DNA from: Actinocatenispora thailandica
GTDB lineage: Bacteria; Actinomycetota; Actinomycetes; Mycobacteriales; Micromonosporaceae
Reading direction: 5' to 3'
DNA: 64,000 nt
Assembly (NCBI RefSeq): GCF_016865425.1
Contig: NZ_AP023355.1
Span: 4,214,198 to 4,278,197 of the forward strand
Shown: one piece after another, positions 53,341 to 61,866 of the stretch
How positions within the stretch are numbered: position 1 is the stretch's first letter
How the letters are laid out: every line of letters begins with the position of its first letter
Notes under the pieces: model-generated
Database searches by the model: none
Seen by the model: the letters and a program-made list of their open reading frames with translations, nothing else
What the model was told of the DNA's origin: nothing
Made by a program: the position numbers and the translations under genes

Positions 53341-54611
53341 GTACCGACCAGCTGCACCGGGCGCTGCAGGACGCCACCGCACACCTCGTACCGGCCGACG
53401 ACATCGTCGCCCGGGCCCGCCACGGTGGCCAGCGACGGCAGCGCCGCCGCCGCGCCACCACCGGCGGCATCACCGCCGCCGTGCTGGTGTTCGCGCTGCT
53501 CGCCACGGTCGCCGGGTACCGCGCCGCGACCCACCCGGACCGGGTGGACGCCGCCGCCAAGAGCGTCAGCGGGTTGCTCGATCGCCCGGCCCGGGGAAAC
53601 CTCGCGCACGACGAAGCCGCGGTCGCCGCCGCCCAGCGCGGCTACTCCGGGGAAACCCACGGCCTGGCGCAGGGCCACGTCATCTGGATCGGCCGCACCC
53701 GGTACGGCGACGCCGCGATCGTCGGGCACCGGGTGGCCGGCACCGGGCGCGACAAGTCCACGGTGCGCCAGGTCGCCGTCAGCCTGCTCACCCGTACCGG
53801 TGCCGGCGCGTTCAAGGCCGCGGACGCCGTGGTACTCGACCCGGGCACCCGGGGGCTCGCCGAACCGGCGTTCGGCAACCGGCTGATGATCGCGATCGAC
53901 GTCGGCGCCCCCGCCTACTACTCGACCCGGCATTCCTTCGGCCCCAAGGCAACCAGCCGAATCTGGCACCGCGTGCACTTCTCCGGCGGCGCCGCGGTAC
54001 TGCCGGTGGCGCGCGGCGACACGATGCTGGTGGCCGCCAGCACCCATCCGACCGCGAACCAGATCGTCGGCTCCCCGACGCCGATGACGCCACCGACGGT
54101 CCGGGACAACACCCTCGACTGGGGTGCCCGGCCGGAACCGCTGGGCAACGCGCCCGCACCGACCGCGATCCCGGCCACCGCCAACGCCGCGCAGCTCGAC
54201 TGGGCACGGCGCGGCGGCGCGGCGAAGCTGTTCCAGAAGGAGTTCAACGCCAGCCGCTACGCCGATCCCCTGCAACCGTGGCCGGCGGTGTCGACGCTGA
54301 CCCCGTGGGTCGTCTACGGACAGACCTCGACGCAGCGGTTCGTGCTCGGCGAGGTCCAGTACGACAGCGAGCCGAGCCACGTGTACGTCGTGGTCAACGG
54401 CACGACCGTGCACTACGTCGGCGTGGCCTCCCGGAAGGCGGTACTACCGGTCAAGTGGAAGCTGCCGGACGCCTGGGTGGTCGCCGCCAAGGGCAAGACC
54501 CTCGCGTACCGCACCGGCAGCGGCAGCTGGCACGACGCCGGGCACGACGCCGCCGTACTGCCCATCGGGGCCACCGAGGTCCGGGTCGGCGGTACCCCGG
54601 TCACCCTCTGA
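53337..54611 (+). CDS. Single-span membrane protein coupled to the sigma factor
   Basis: 424 residues from ATG 53337. A cytoplasmic N-terminus of about 45 residues with basic RRQRRRRATTGG leads to one membrane span (ITAAVLVFALLATVAGY), then a large extracytoplasmic domain of about 340 residues (GHVIWIGRTRYGDAAIVGHR; WVVYGQTSTQRFVLGEVQYD). Layout and ATGA coupling suggest an anti-sigma or sensor role, but no known anti-sigma motif (such as a zinc HxxxCxxC) is present in the N-terminus. Family not recognised. Confidence 0.75.
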   Translation: MSTDQLHRALQDATAHLVPADDIVARARHGGQRRQRRRRATTGGITAAVLVFALLATVAGYRAATHPDRVDAAAKSVSGLLDRPARGNLAHDEAAVAAAQRGYSGETHGLAQGHVIWIGRTRYGDAAIVGHRVAGTGRDKSTVRQVAVSLLTRTGAGAFKAADAVVLDPGTRGLAEPAFGNRLMIAIDVGAPAYYSTRHSFGPKATSRIWHRVHFSGGAAVLPVARGDTMLVAASTHPTANQIVGSPTPMTPPTVRDNTLDWGARPEPLGNAPAPTAIPATANAAQLDWARRGGAAKLFQKEFNASRYADPLQPWPAVSTLTPWVVYGQTSTQRFVLGEVQYDSEPSHVYVVVNGTTVHYVGVASRKAVLPVKWKLPDAWVVAAKGKTLAYRTGSGSWHDAGHDAAVLPIGATEVRVGGTPVTL

Positions 54612-55154
54612 CGGTGCTCTGGCGCCAGCTGCCCCGCGCTCTGGTACCGCAGTCCGGCGCCCTCGGCGGCCACCCACCGTCCCGGCCCGCCCAGCCACGG
54701 CCCGCTCGGCGCCAGCCTGCCCCGGCCCCGGCACCCGTGGCCCCGGCACGCATGGCCCCGGCACGCCCGGCGCCGACCCATCCGGCTCGGCGTACCCGGG
54801 CCGGCGTGCCCCGGCCCGGCACATCCCGCCACGGCTTCCCTGGCCCCGGCGCTTCCCGCCCCGACGCTTGCGGCCCGGGCATGCTCGGGCCCGGCGCTTC
54901 CCGCCCCGACGCTTGCGGCCCGGCATGCCCGGGCCTGGCGCTTCCGGCCTCGGCATGCCCGGCCCTGGCGGGTCCGGCCACGGCATGCCCGGGCCTGTCG
55001 CCGGCCTCAGCGACGCAACGGCATACCGGGCCAGGCTCGTCAGATACCGCTGCCGACCGGGCTTCATCACCAGGGCCGCGGCGTACCGGACGCGATTCGT
55101 CCGGTACCTCGCCTAGCGTGGGCCACCACGGCGCACCAGGGAACGGAGCGAACG
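54612..55154. other. Low-complexity intergenic region with degenerate GC-rich repeats
   Basis: About 540 bp without a convincing gene. From 54715 to 55005 short units such as CCCCGGCAC and GCGCTTCCCGCCCCGACGCT recur imperfectly, giving Pro/Gly/Ala/Arg-only translations in all frames. The next gene's ribosome site (AACGGAGCGA) is at the end. Confidence 0.6.
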
Positions 55155-55823
55155 ATGGACGAGCAGCAGCTGAGCGCGGCCCAACTCGCCGAGGCGGGAC
55201 TCGACGACTGGCGACAGATCCTCGGCCGGCTCAAGGCGCGGTTCCGGACCGGCGACCCCGCCACCGGATTCGCGCTGGCGAACGCGATCGGGCAGGCTGC
55301 CGCGGCCGCGAACCACTACCCGGACCTCACCCTCACCGGCGCGGACGTGGTGGTGACGGTGTCGAGCCCCGACGGGCCCGGCATCACCCGGCGCGACGCC
55401 GATCTGGCCGGCGAGATCAGCCGGCTCGCCGCCCGACTCGGCGCCACGCCGGACGCCGGCGGGCTGACCCAGCTCGAACTCGGCCTGGACACCGCGGCCG
55501 GCACCCGGCTCGGCCCGTACTATGCGGCGCTGCTCGGCGGCGAGGTCACCGACGGTGAACCGGTCGACCGCAGCGGGCAGGTACCGACAGTGTGGTGGCA
55601 GGACCCGAGCGAGGACAACGATGGCCCGGCGCTGCCGGCGCAACCGTTCGAGCAGCGCTGGCACTTCGACGTCTGGGTCGGCCACGACGAAGGCGAGCGC
55701 CGGCTCAGCGCCGTCCTGAACGCCGGTGGCCGCCTGGTCAGCGACGCCGCGGCCCCGGCGTACTGGGTGGTCGAAGATGCGGACGGCAACCGCTCCTGCA
55801 TTTGCACCCCGACCGGCCGCTGA
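55155..55823 (+). CDS. Pterin-4a-carbinolamine dehydratase-like domain fused to a VOC domain
   Basis: 222 residues from ATG 55155. Residues 1-100 resemble pterin dehydratase/DCoH (LSAAQLAEAGLDDWRQILGR; FALANAIGQAAAAANHYPDLTLTGADVVVTV), with NHYPD at the position of the HHPD-type active site. Residues 120-222 are a glyoxalase/VOC-like half (FEQRWHFDVWVGHDEGERRL; YWVVEDADGNRSCICTPTG). This fusion is common among actinobacterial proteins called 4a-hydroxytetrahydrobiopterin dehydratase, but the altered site makes activity uncertain. Lies next to the CAU tRNA. Confidence 0.82.
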   Translation: MDEQQLSAAQLAEAGLDDWRQILGRLKARFRTGDPATGFALANAIGQAAAAANHYPDLTLTGADVVVTVSSPDGPGITRRDADLAGEISRLAARLGATPDAGGLTQLELGLDTAAGTRLGPYYAALLGGEVTDGEPVDRSGQVPTVWWQDPSEDNDGPALPAQPFEQRWHFDVWVGHDEGERRLSAVLNAGGRLVSDAAAPAYWVVEDADGNRSCICTPTGR

Positions 55824-55846
55824 CGCCGATCGCTTGCAGTGCCTGG

Positions 55847-55923
55847 TGGTGGGGCGGGCGGGACTCGAACCCGCGGCCAAAGGATTATGAGTCCCCTGCT
55901 CTAACCGGCTGAGCTACCGCCCC
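55847..55923 (-). tRNA. tRNA with CAU anticodon (elongator Met or Ile2), CCA encoded
   Basis: A full cloverleaf is readable on the minus strand: acceptor GGGGCGG/CCGCCCC, D arm GCTCAGCCGGTTAGAGC, anticodon loop CTCATAA with CAT at positions 34-36, T arm GCGGG-TTCGAGT-CCCGC, discriminator A and encoded CCA at 55847-55849. Two G-U pairs occur in the anticodon stem. It is not the initiator because pair 1-72 is G-C. Elongator Met is the default reading; Ile2 needs lysidine and cannot be excluded. It borders the mobile element, so it is a candidate attachment site. Confidence 0.95.
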
Positions 55924-56280
55924 GGCGACGGTCACCCTATCCGACGCCCCGCAAGCCGAACCCCCCGGTAGCCCCCAAACCGCCCCCGACCTGCAGCGAC
56001 GCCGTGTGTGCCGGTCGCCGGTTCCGACCCGCCGGCTCGGAGCCGGAGCGATCACTGGCGTCGTCTGGCGCCGGTTGATGCATGTTGGAGTCACGCGGTC
56101 GGAGCATCAACGGAGCACCACGCGGCCCGGATCGCCGACGCAGTCGACTGTCCAATCCCGGCGCCGTGACCGGCCGCAACGCCATGCCCGCCGGCCTGTC
56201 GGCCGGCCTTGAAGTGGGCCGTGTGCTCCGGTGTGCTCCATGCCCGGGTCGGTGCCACGGCCTTCTGATACGTGTCCCGG

Positions 56281-56912
56281 GTGATCCGGCTGTGAGCCAG
56301 GCAACACCGCTGTCAGATTCTGCGGGGGTCGGTGGCGATTGAAAGCATGGACACCACCAGCACGCCTACATGCCTGTCGCCGATCCCGCCAACCGGCCGG
56401 TGCTGCCGCCATCCGACGGGCCCATCCTGTCCGGCGTCAGTGACGGTCTGGGCACCTGCCCGAGTCCGGATCGGCCGCGTCCGCCTGACTACCGACCTGA
56501 CCACCGCGGTGCCGGCGCTGGGCACCGACCGCACACAGCGCCTCGCCAGCACCGGCACCGTCTCACCCCAGCCCCGCGACCCAGGCGCGATGCCGGCTGC
56601 CTATGGCGCCGCTCCCGCGCCCGTGGCAGACGAGCCGTTCACCCACCGCTGGCGCATCGTTGTCTCCGGCCGCGCGTCCCTCACCCGCCTGGCGCATCCC
56701 ATGCGACCAACCCGCAGCGCCCATGGCAGCCGGCCCAGCTTGCGTCACGACGCTCATGTGCGCGAGGACGACAACGTCACGGCCGACCCGGTGGTCCGCC
56801 CTCCGGCGCCTCCCCGGCGCTCCGACATGCTTCCCGCGACCGGGTGATCGCGCCGTGAGCTGGGCAACATCGCCGTCCCATTTCGCGGGGGTCGCTGGCA
56901 ATAGAAAGCATG
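56281..56912 (+). repeat. 66-bp sequence duplicated immediately before two ATG codons
   Basis: Segments 56281-56346 and 56844-56909 are about 75% identical over 66 positions without gaps, starting GTGATC and ending GAAAGC-ATG; shared blocks include GGCAACA and GCGGGGGTCG. Both end exactly at an ATG (56347 and 56910). A third, partial relative with GCTGGCAATAGAA lies at 59519-59531 but without an ATG. Likely a promoter or operator cassette of the mobile element. Confidence 0.75.
56347..56847 (+). CDS. Doubtful hypothetical ORF after the first cassette copy
   Basis: 167-codon open frame starting MDTTSTPTCLSPIPPTGR at the ATG that ends the first 66-bp cassette. It is Pro/Arg/Thr-rich with no motif or membrane segment. 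The only support is the duplicated upstream sequence, which precedes another start in the same way. No Shine-Dalgarno sequence is present. It may be non-coding. Confidence 0.3.
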   Translation: MDTTSTPTCLSPIPPTGRCCRHPTGPSCPASVTVWAPARVRIGRVRLTTDLTTAVPALGTDRTQRLASTGTVSPQPRDPGAMPAAYGAAPAPVADEPFTHRWRIVVSGRASLTRLAHPMRPTRSAHGSRPSLRHDAHVREDDNVTADPVVRPPAPPRRSDMLPATG

Positions 56913-57134
56913 ACCACCCACAGCAAGCCGCTCGCCCGGTCCACCGGGCCTCCCACACGGCATCTCCCAGCCCCCCGTCACGGCCCGTCGCGCGCGCCCG
57001 CAGCGCCGGCTACTCGACTTGACACCACCGCGGAGTCGAGCGGTCATGGCTCCCGCCGTCCCGCCGCCAGCGGCACCACGACGCTCCCGACTGGCCGCGA
57101 CGGCTCCACACCGACCAGGAAGGGACAGCGTCTG

Positions 57135-58595
57135 GTGAAAGGTTCGGTCTACAAACGCTGCAACTGCCGAGACTCTCACAGCGGCCGCCTTCTCGGCCGG
57201 GGCTGCCCGCAGCTCAAGCGGGCTAACGGGTCCTGGAACCCGCGGCACGGCGATTGGCACATCCAATGCGACCTGCCGCGCCGCGCCGACGGCAGGCGCC
57301 GCACCCTGCGTCATCCCGGCTATCTGAGCCAGGACGACGCCACCACCGACCTGCTGCAGCTCAACACGCTGCTGGCCATCCCGGACCGCAGCGACACCGT
57401 CAGCCTCATCGAGTTGGGCGACCTGATCGAGCACACCGTCGCCACCGACGGCCGGCTGCCTGACATCGACACCGTCCGCCGCGCTCTCCAGACCGGCACA
57501 AGGTTGATCGGGCAACCCACCGTCGGCGAGTGGCTCGACCAGTGGCTGGCGGGGAAACGCAACATCGCCGACTCGACCCGCAGCAAGTACGCCGAGCACA
57601 TCCGCCGGCACCTGATCCCGCACCTGGGGCATCTGCGGCTCGACCGGCTGCGGCGTCAACACATCACGTCGATGATCCAGGCGATCATCGACCGCGCCGA
57701 CTACGTGCAGGCCATCCGCGACTCCGGTGACAAGGCGGCCTGTCTCGCCCTGCGCGGGGAGAAGGTCACCGGCGCCACCACCCTGCACCGCATCCGCGCC
57801 ACCCTCCGCGCCGCGCTCAACGCCGCGATCCGCGAAGACCTGATCGCCGCCAACCCCGCCACCCACATCGAACTACCCTCACCACGCCGGCCCCGGCCCC
57901 TCGTCTGGACCCCCGAACGGGTCCGCCGCTGGGAACAAGACGCCACCGTTGCCGGCAAGGTGATGGTGTGGACCGCCGAACAGACCGGCCAGTTCCTTGA
58001 CGCGATCCTCGACGATCCGCTCTACCCGCTGTTTCATCTGGTCGCCTACCGCGGGCTACGCCGCGGCGAAGCCTGCGGCCTGCACGACGACGACCTCGAC
58101 CTGGCCGCCGGACAGATCACCATCCGCTGGCAGCTGCTGGGAGAGCACAAGACCCCCACCCTGGCACGTACCAAAACCGAATCCTCCGACGCCACCATCG
58201 CCCTCGACGACGACACGATCGCCGTGCTGCGCCGTCACCGCACGGAACAAGCCAAACGCCGCCTGGCATCCGCGGAACATTGGCCCACCCACGGGCTGCT
58301 GTTCACCGACCCCGACGGCCAACCACTCCAACCCGGCTGGGTCACCGCACACTTCGACCGACTGATCACCCGCGCCGGACTACCACCGATCCGGCTGCAC
58401 GACCTGCGCCACGGGGCCGCGACCCTCGCCCTCGCCGCCGGCGTCGACCTCAAAGTCGTCCAAGCCATGCTCCGCCACTCCACCATCACCCTGACCGCCG
58501 ACACCTACAGCAGCGTCCTCCCCCAACTCGCCAAAGACGCCGCCAACGCCACCGCCGCCACCATCCCCCGCGCCAACTCCAGTAGCCGGTCATGA
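57135..58595 (+). CDS. Tyrosine recombinase (integrase of an integrative element)
   Basis: 486 residues from GTG 57135 (ribosome site AGGAAGGGA). The frame is open upstream to ATG 56910, which ends the second 66-bp cassette, so a 75-residue longer Ser/Thr/Pro-rich N-terminus is possible. An N-terminal arm-binding segment (SVYKRCNCRDSHSGRLLG) is followed by a SAM-like core-binding domain (VGEWLDQWLAGKRNIADSTRS) and the catalytic domain: Arg in YRGLRRGEACGL, HxxR in LHDLRHGAATLALAAG and Tyr in HSTITLTADTYSSV. It integrates and, with an Xis, excises the element. A 44-aa ORF is coupled to its stop. Confidence 0.95.
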   Translation: MKGSVYKRCNCRDSHSGRLLGRGCPQLKRANGSWNPRHGDWHIQCDLPRRADGRRRTLRHPGYLSQDDATTDLLQLNTLLAIPDRSDTVSLIELGDLIEHTVATDGRLPDIDTVRRALQTGTRLIGQPTVGEWLDQWLAGKRNIADSTRSKYAEHIRRHLIPHLGHLRLDRLRRQHITSMIQAIIDRADYVQAIRDSGDKAACLALRGEKVTGATTLHRIRATLRAALNAAIREDLIAANPATHIELPSPRRPRPLVWTPERVRRWEQDATVAGKVMVWTAEQTGQFLDAILDDPLYPLFHLVAYRGLRRGEACGLHDDDLDLAAGQITIRWQLLGEHKTPTLARTKTESSDATIALDDDTIAVLRRHRTEQAKRRLASAEHWPTHGLLFTDPDGQPLQPGWVTAHFDRLITRAGLPPIRLHDLRHGAATLALAAGVDLKVVQAMLRHSTITLTADTYSSVLPQLAKDAANATAATIPRANSSSRS

Positions 58596-58726
58596 CCGGC
58601 CGCAAGAAGGACAACGAGTCAACGATGTCGGCGAGGCCCGGTCGCCCAGCGCGCCACGCCAAGCTGTCGCAGATCACGTCTCGCGGTCCGGTGGTACGGC
58701 GCCGAGTCGCGGCCATCCCAGGATGA
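58592..58726 (+). CDS. 44-residue basic ORF coupled to the integrase stop
   Basis: Begins at ATG 58592, overlapping the integrase TGA (ATGA), and ends at TGA 58724-58726. Sequence MTGRKKDNESTMSARPGRP followed by ARHAKLSQITSRGPVVRRRV is strongly basic. Coupling and charge fit a DNA-binding accessory protein such as an excisionase, but no HTH is evident and it could be a truncated remnant or chance. Confidence 0.35.
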   Translation: MTGRKKDNESTMSARPGRPARHAKLSQITSRGPVVRRRVAAIPG

Positions 58727-58920
58727 GCATCCGCGTGGGAGCATCAGAGATGACACGGTCTTGACACCGTCTTGGGAACGCGATCGTCGTCTCGGACAGC
58801 CCCGCCCCGGAGCCACGAGACACCCAGCGCCTCTGCGGATCGCGAGATCTGGGCCATGCCGCGGGCAGATCGTGTGGAACACGCGCGGAACGCTCCGGAC
58901 TGGTCCGGAACGATCCACCG
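58727..58920. other. Non-coding stretch between the 44-aa ORF and the VOC remnant
   Basis: No gene seen. GACACGGTCTT and GACACCGTCTT occur as a near-perfect direct repeat at about 58750-58775, including a TTGACA hexamer. Confidence 0.4.
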
Positions 58921-59307
58921 CTACCTGCGGAGCCCTGTGCTGGTGTCCAGGATCGAGATGGTGTTTCCGAACGGTCCTCGAGCACCGCGCACCAGCCGAT
59001 CGCGATCGCGAACGGCTCGCGGCGCACCACACACCCGTGGCTGCGGCACTGTTCGACCGCGGCTTGCACATCGTCGACCAGGTAGTGCACCCTGGCCGGG
59101 CGGCAGGTCCAGAGTGTGCAGCACGATTTCCGCGTCAGTCTCCGGCATGCCCATACCCACCGACACCTCATCACGCCACAACTGCCCATGCCCGAACACC
59201 CGCCCGTAGTAGTCGACGGCACCGTCGAGATCCGGGACCCGCAGCATCACGCAGTCGATCTTTCGCAGCACCTGCCCGATCGTGCCACCGCGCTTGCCCC
59301 AGCGCAT
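58921..59307 (-). pseudogene. VOC (glyoxalase-like) gene broken by two compensating frameshifts
   Basis: From about 59255 the frame reads KIDCVMLRVPDLDGAVDYYG, GRVFGHGQLWRDEVSVGMGM and TDAEIVLHTLDLPPGQ, a standard VOC start. The continuation ARVHYLVDDVQAAVEQCRSH and EPFAIAIGWCAVLED is in another frame from about 59095 to 58990, and the end PFGNTISILDTSTG returns to the first. A missing C in GAGGACCGTTCGG explains the second shift. The motif order is intact, so decay is recent. Metal-site residues cannot be judged. Confidence 0.75.
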
Positions 59308-59838
59308 CCGCCGGCGCCGAGCTCAGATCGCGCGGTAGGCGCCCAATACCCCGATCTCGACTGCAGCGCGCACGCCGGCGCCGTTCAAGCCTGGGGCAAC
59401 ACCGCCTTACGGCGGTGATGCCGGGCCGGCCTGACGCGGGAGCTCGTCGCCCGTTCGGAGGGATCGATCGGCGCGTGCGGGTGAATCCAGCCGGGCGCCT
59501 GTCCGATCTGGGTCTCCCGCTGGCAATAGAAGGTAGCGAGTCTGGCACCACACTGCTCCGACGGTCGCGTCCTGCCGCGTCACCGGCCGACAGGAACGGC
59601 GGCGTTCTGGAACAGATGCCGGCCGGCTCCGGAACGATCCACCCTCGCTGTGCGGTACCCGGAACCATTCCGGATCATTCCGCGGAACAGACCCCGCCCG
59701 TCCACCCGGACGCGGCGGCGAGCCACGCCACCGCAGCCCGCTGCTGCGACATCACCACCCCAGCAGAGCGCCGACTTGCGCCCGGAACCCGACTTTCCCA
59801 CGGCCCGTCGAGGCCGAACCCTGTGACAGGAGACCACC
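59308..59838. other. Intergenic region of the element with hairpin and GGAAC-type repeats
   Basis: No gene recognised. A hairpin CACCGCC-N4-GGCGGTG lies at 59400-59417. GGAAC motifs recur at about 59593, 59610, 59631, 59661 and 59684, several as GGAACnATyCC, just upstream of the replication-relaxation genes; they could be iterons or operator sites. Confidence 0.4.
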
Positions 59839-60036
59839 ATGTCCCATCACCACAGCGCCAGACAGTGCCCCGCACCGGTAGCTGCGCCAACCCTCACGAC
59901 CGGTACAGCAAGCAGTCCAGCGAGCAGTCCATCCCGCGATCCCGCAAGCGCTTTGACCGCTCGGGTCCACCAGCCGCAAACGCCCAGCACAGCCGCCGTG
60001 TCCACCGACCCAGAAAGGACCCGGACTCAACTATGA
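59839..60036 (+). CDS. 65-residue Ser/Thr/Pro-rich ORF coupled to the replication-relaxation gene
   Basis: ATG 59839 (MSHHHSARQCPAPVAAPTLT) with ribosome site CAGGAGA. Its TGA overlaps the ATG of the next gene (ATGA). Composition resembles the optional N-terminal extension of the integrase. No domain recognised. Likely a leader that couples translation of the downstream gene. Confidence 0.45.
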   Translation: MSHHHSARQCPAPVAAPTLTTGTASSPASSPSRDPASALTARVHQPQTPSTAAVSTDPERTRTQL

Positions 60037-61082
60037 CTTCCCCTCAACGAAAAACACCGCCGCTCACCCACGACCGGCTCCTCGACATCACCACCCGCGC
60101 CGGCGCCCGCGACCGCCTCATCGCCAGCCTCGTCGACACCCACCGCGTCCTGACCACCCCGCAGATCGCCCAGCTGTGCTTCGGGTCCGAAGCCACCGCC
60201 CGCACCCGCCTCCACACCCTCACCACCCTGCGCGTCCTGGCCCGGTTCCGGCCGCGCCGAGACACCGGCTCCCACCCCTGCCACTACGTGCTGGACGCCG
60301 GCGGCGCGTTCCTGCTCGAACACGACGTCCCCGACCGTGACCACCGCCGCCACCGCGTCGACAAACGCCTCGCCTGGGCCACCAGCCAACGCCTTCCCCA
60401 CCTGACCGGCACCAGTAGCTTCTTCACCACCCTGGCCGCCACTGCCCGCCACCACCCCGACGCCTGTCTACCGACGTGGGCCCCCGGTCACTGGTGTGAG
60501 AAGTGGCTGTCGCTGATCAAACTCGCGCCGGACGGCTTCGGGACCTGGGTTCAGGACCAGCAGCTGGTCGACTTCTTCCTCGAGTACGACACCGGCACCG
60601 AACACCTCGCCCAACTGACCAAGAAACTCACCCAATACCAACGCCTGGCCAACGGCGTTACCGGAGCCCCGGGACCCCCCACACCCTGCGCCCTATTCGT
60701 GTTCGGCAGCCCCGGCCGCGAAACCCACGCCCGCCAAGCCCTTACCCACGCCGCGCACGGCAAGAACCTGCCGCTGATCGCCACCGCCGCCTACCCGACC
60801 GCTGCCGACCCCGCCGGCTGCTGCTGGCTGCCCCTGCCGACCCACCCCGACCACCAACCGCGCCGCCACACCCTCGCAGACCTCGGCCGCCTCGCCGACC
60901 ACCCCCAACAGCCGGCCAACCACATCCCCACCGCCCCAGGCGACCTGCACCTGGCGCCCAGCTGGCCAACACTGCCCACCGCACCCATCAGCCTCACCAC
61001 CGACCCCCGGCCCATCGACCGCTGGATCCCTCGACCCGACAACCAGAACCGCGACAGCGGAGACAACCGGGGCGGCCAATGA
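60033..61082 (+). CDS. Replication-relaxation family protein
   Basis: 349 residues from ATG 60033. An N-terminal winged helix (LLDITTRAGARDRLIASLVD, LTTPQIAQLCFGSEATARTRLHTL) is followed by the core (HYVLDAGGAFLLEHD; HLTGTSSFFTTLAATARHHP; WVQDQQLVDFFLEYDTGTEHL), matching the Replic_Relax family of actinomycete plasmids and integrative elements. These proteins are implicated in plasmid replication or mobilisation, with mechanism poorly known. Codon use is more C-biased than in the chromosome to the left. The stop overlaps the next gene. Confidence 0.88.
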   Translation: MTSPQRKTPPLTHDRLLDITTRAGARDRLIASLVDTHRVLTTPQIAQLCFGSEATARTRLHTLTTLRVLARFRPRRDTGSHPCHYVLDAGGAFLLEHDVPDRDHRRHRVDKRLAWATSQRLPHLTGTSSFFTTLAATARHHPDACLPTWAPGHWCEKWLSLIKLAPDGFGTWVQDQQLVDFFLEYDTGTEHLAQLTKKLTQYQRLANGVTGAPGPPTPCALFVFGSPGRETHARQALTHAAHGKNLPLIATAAYPTAADPAGCCWLPLPTHPDHQPRRHTLADLGRLADHPQQPANHIPTAPGDLHLAPSWPTLPTAPISLTTDPRPIDRWIPRPDNQNRDSGDNRGGQ

Positions 61083-61732
61083 AACATCGGCAACGCCTCG
61101 CGCAAGCCACCGTCGCCGTGCTCGGCCTCCTGGCCGCCGCCATCTCCTACGACCACATCCGCCACCTCGCCCAAACCCACGCCGAAACAGGATGGACCGC
61201 CATCGCCATCCCCCTCACCGTCGACGGCATCGAAGTCGTCGCCACACTCGCCGTGCTCGCCCCCCGACACCACAACCGAGCCGGTAACAGGCTCGCCTGG
61301 GCCGCGCTGATCGTCAGCACCCTCGCCTCCATCGGCGCCAACATCGCCGCCGCGCCACCCGACCCCATCGCCCGCACCATCGCCGCCTGGCCCGCCGCCG
61401 CCTTCGCCACCGCCATCAAACTGCTCACAACCCTGCTCGACCCGGCCCACCCAGCATCAGAACCCGACACCACCACCCGGGAGAACACCGCGAGCACACT
61501 GCGACTGCCCAGAACCCCACGCGCCCAACAGGACTGGAACACCATCTGGAACGACCACCTCGCCACCGGCGACACCGCCAGCACACTCGCCCAACGACAC
61601 GGCATCACCGCCCGCCAAGCCCGCACCATCCTCGCCGCCGGCCGCGCCGGGAAGCTCGACCCACCATCACCCACCGACTCGGCAGAGCCACCGGCGGAAC
61701 GAGCAGAACTCACCTGCCCCTCCGACGAATGA
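61079..61732 (+). CDS. DUF2637-like (Spd-type) membrane protein with C-terminal HTH
   Basis: 217 residues from ATG 61079 (ATGA with the upstream gene). Four membrane spans (LAQATVAVLGLLAAAISYDH; AIPLTVDGIEVVATLAVLAP; AWAALIVSTLASIGANIAAA; AAWPAAAFATAIKLLTTLL) match DUF2637 proteins of conjugative actinomycete plasmids, which are linked to plasmid spread. The C-terminus carries a helix-turn-helix-like stretch (GDTASTLAQRHGITARQART), so it may bind DNA from the membrane. Confidence 0.85.
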   Translation: MKHRQRLAQATVAVLGLLAAAISYDHIRHLAQTHAETGWTAIAIPLTVDGIEVVATLAVLAPRHHNRAGNRLAWAALIVSTLASIGANIAAAPPDPIARTIAAWPAAAFATAIKLLTTLLDPAHPASEPDTTTRENTASTLRLPRTPRAQQDWNTIWNDHLATGDTASTLAQRHGITARQARTILAAGRAGKLDPPSPTDSAEPPAERAELTCPSDE

Positions 61733-61866
61733 AACCTCGGCACGTGCACACAGGTTCAGCGCGACGCAACCCAGACAGCTCGACCACCGCGGCGACCTGC
61801 CCAGACAACGTGACTCCCAGCCGTATACAGACACCGTGGACGTGTAGACAGTCAGGAGGTGAAAAC

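Noticed and set aside
54413-55116. Collagen-like Gly/Pro repeat proteins on either strand of the 54.6-55.1 kb gap
   Set aside because: Low-complexity GC-rich DNA gives such translations in all frames; no start with ribosome site or conserved motif.
56754-57866. 370-codon minus-strand frame opposite the integrase N-terminus
   Set aside because: Antisense to the integrase core-binding region; composition typical of shadow frames and no motif.
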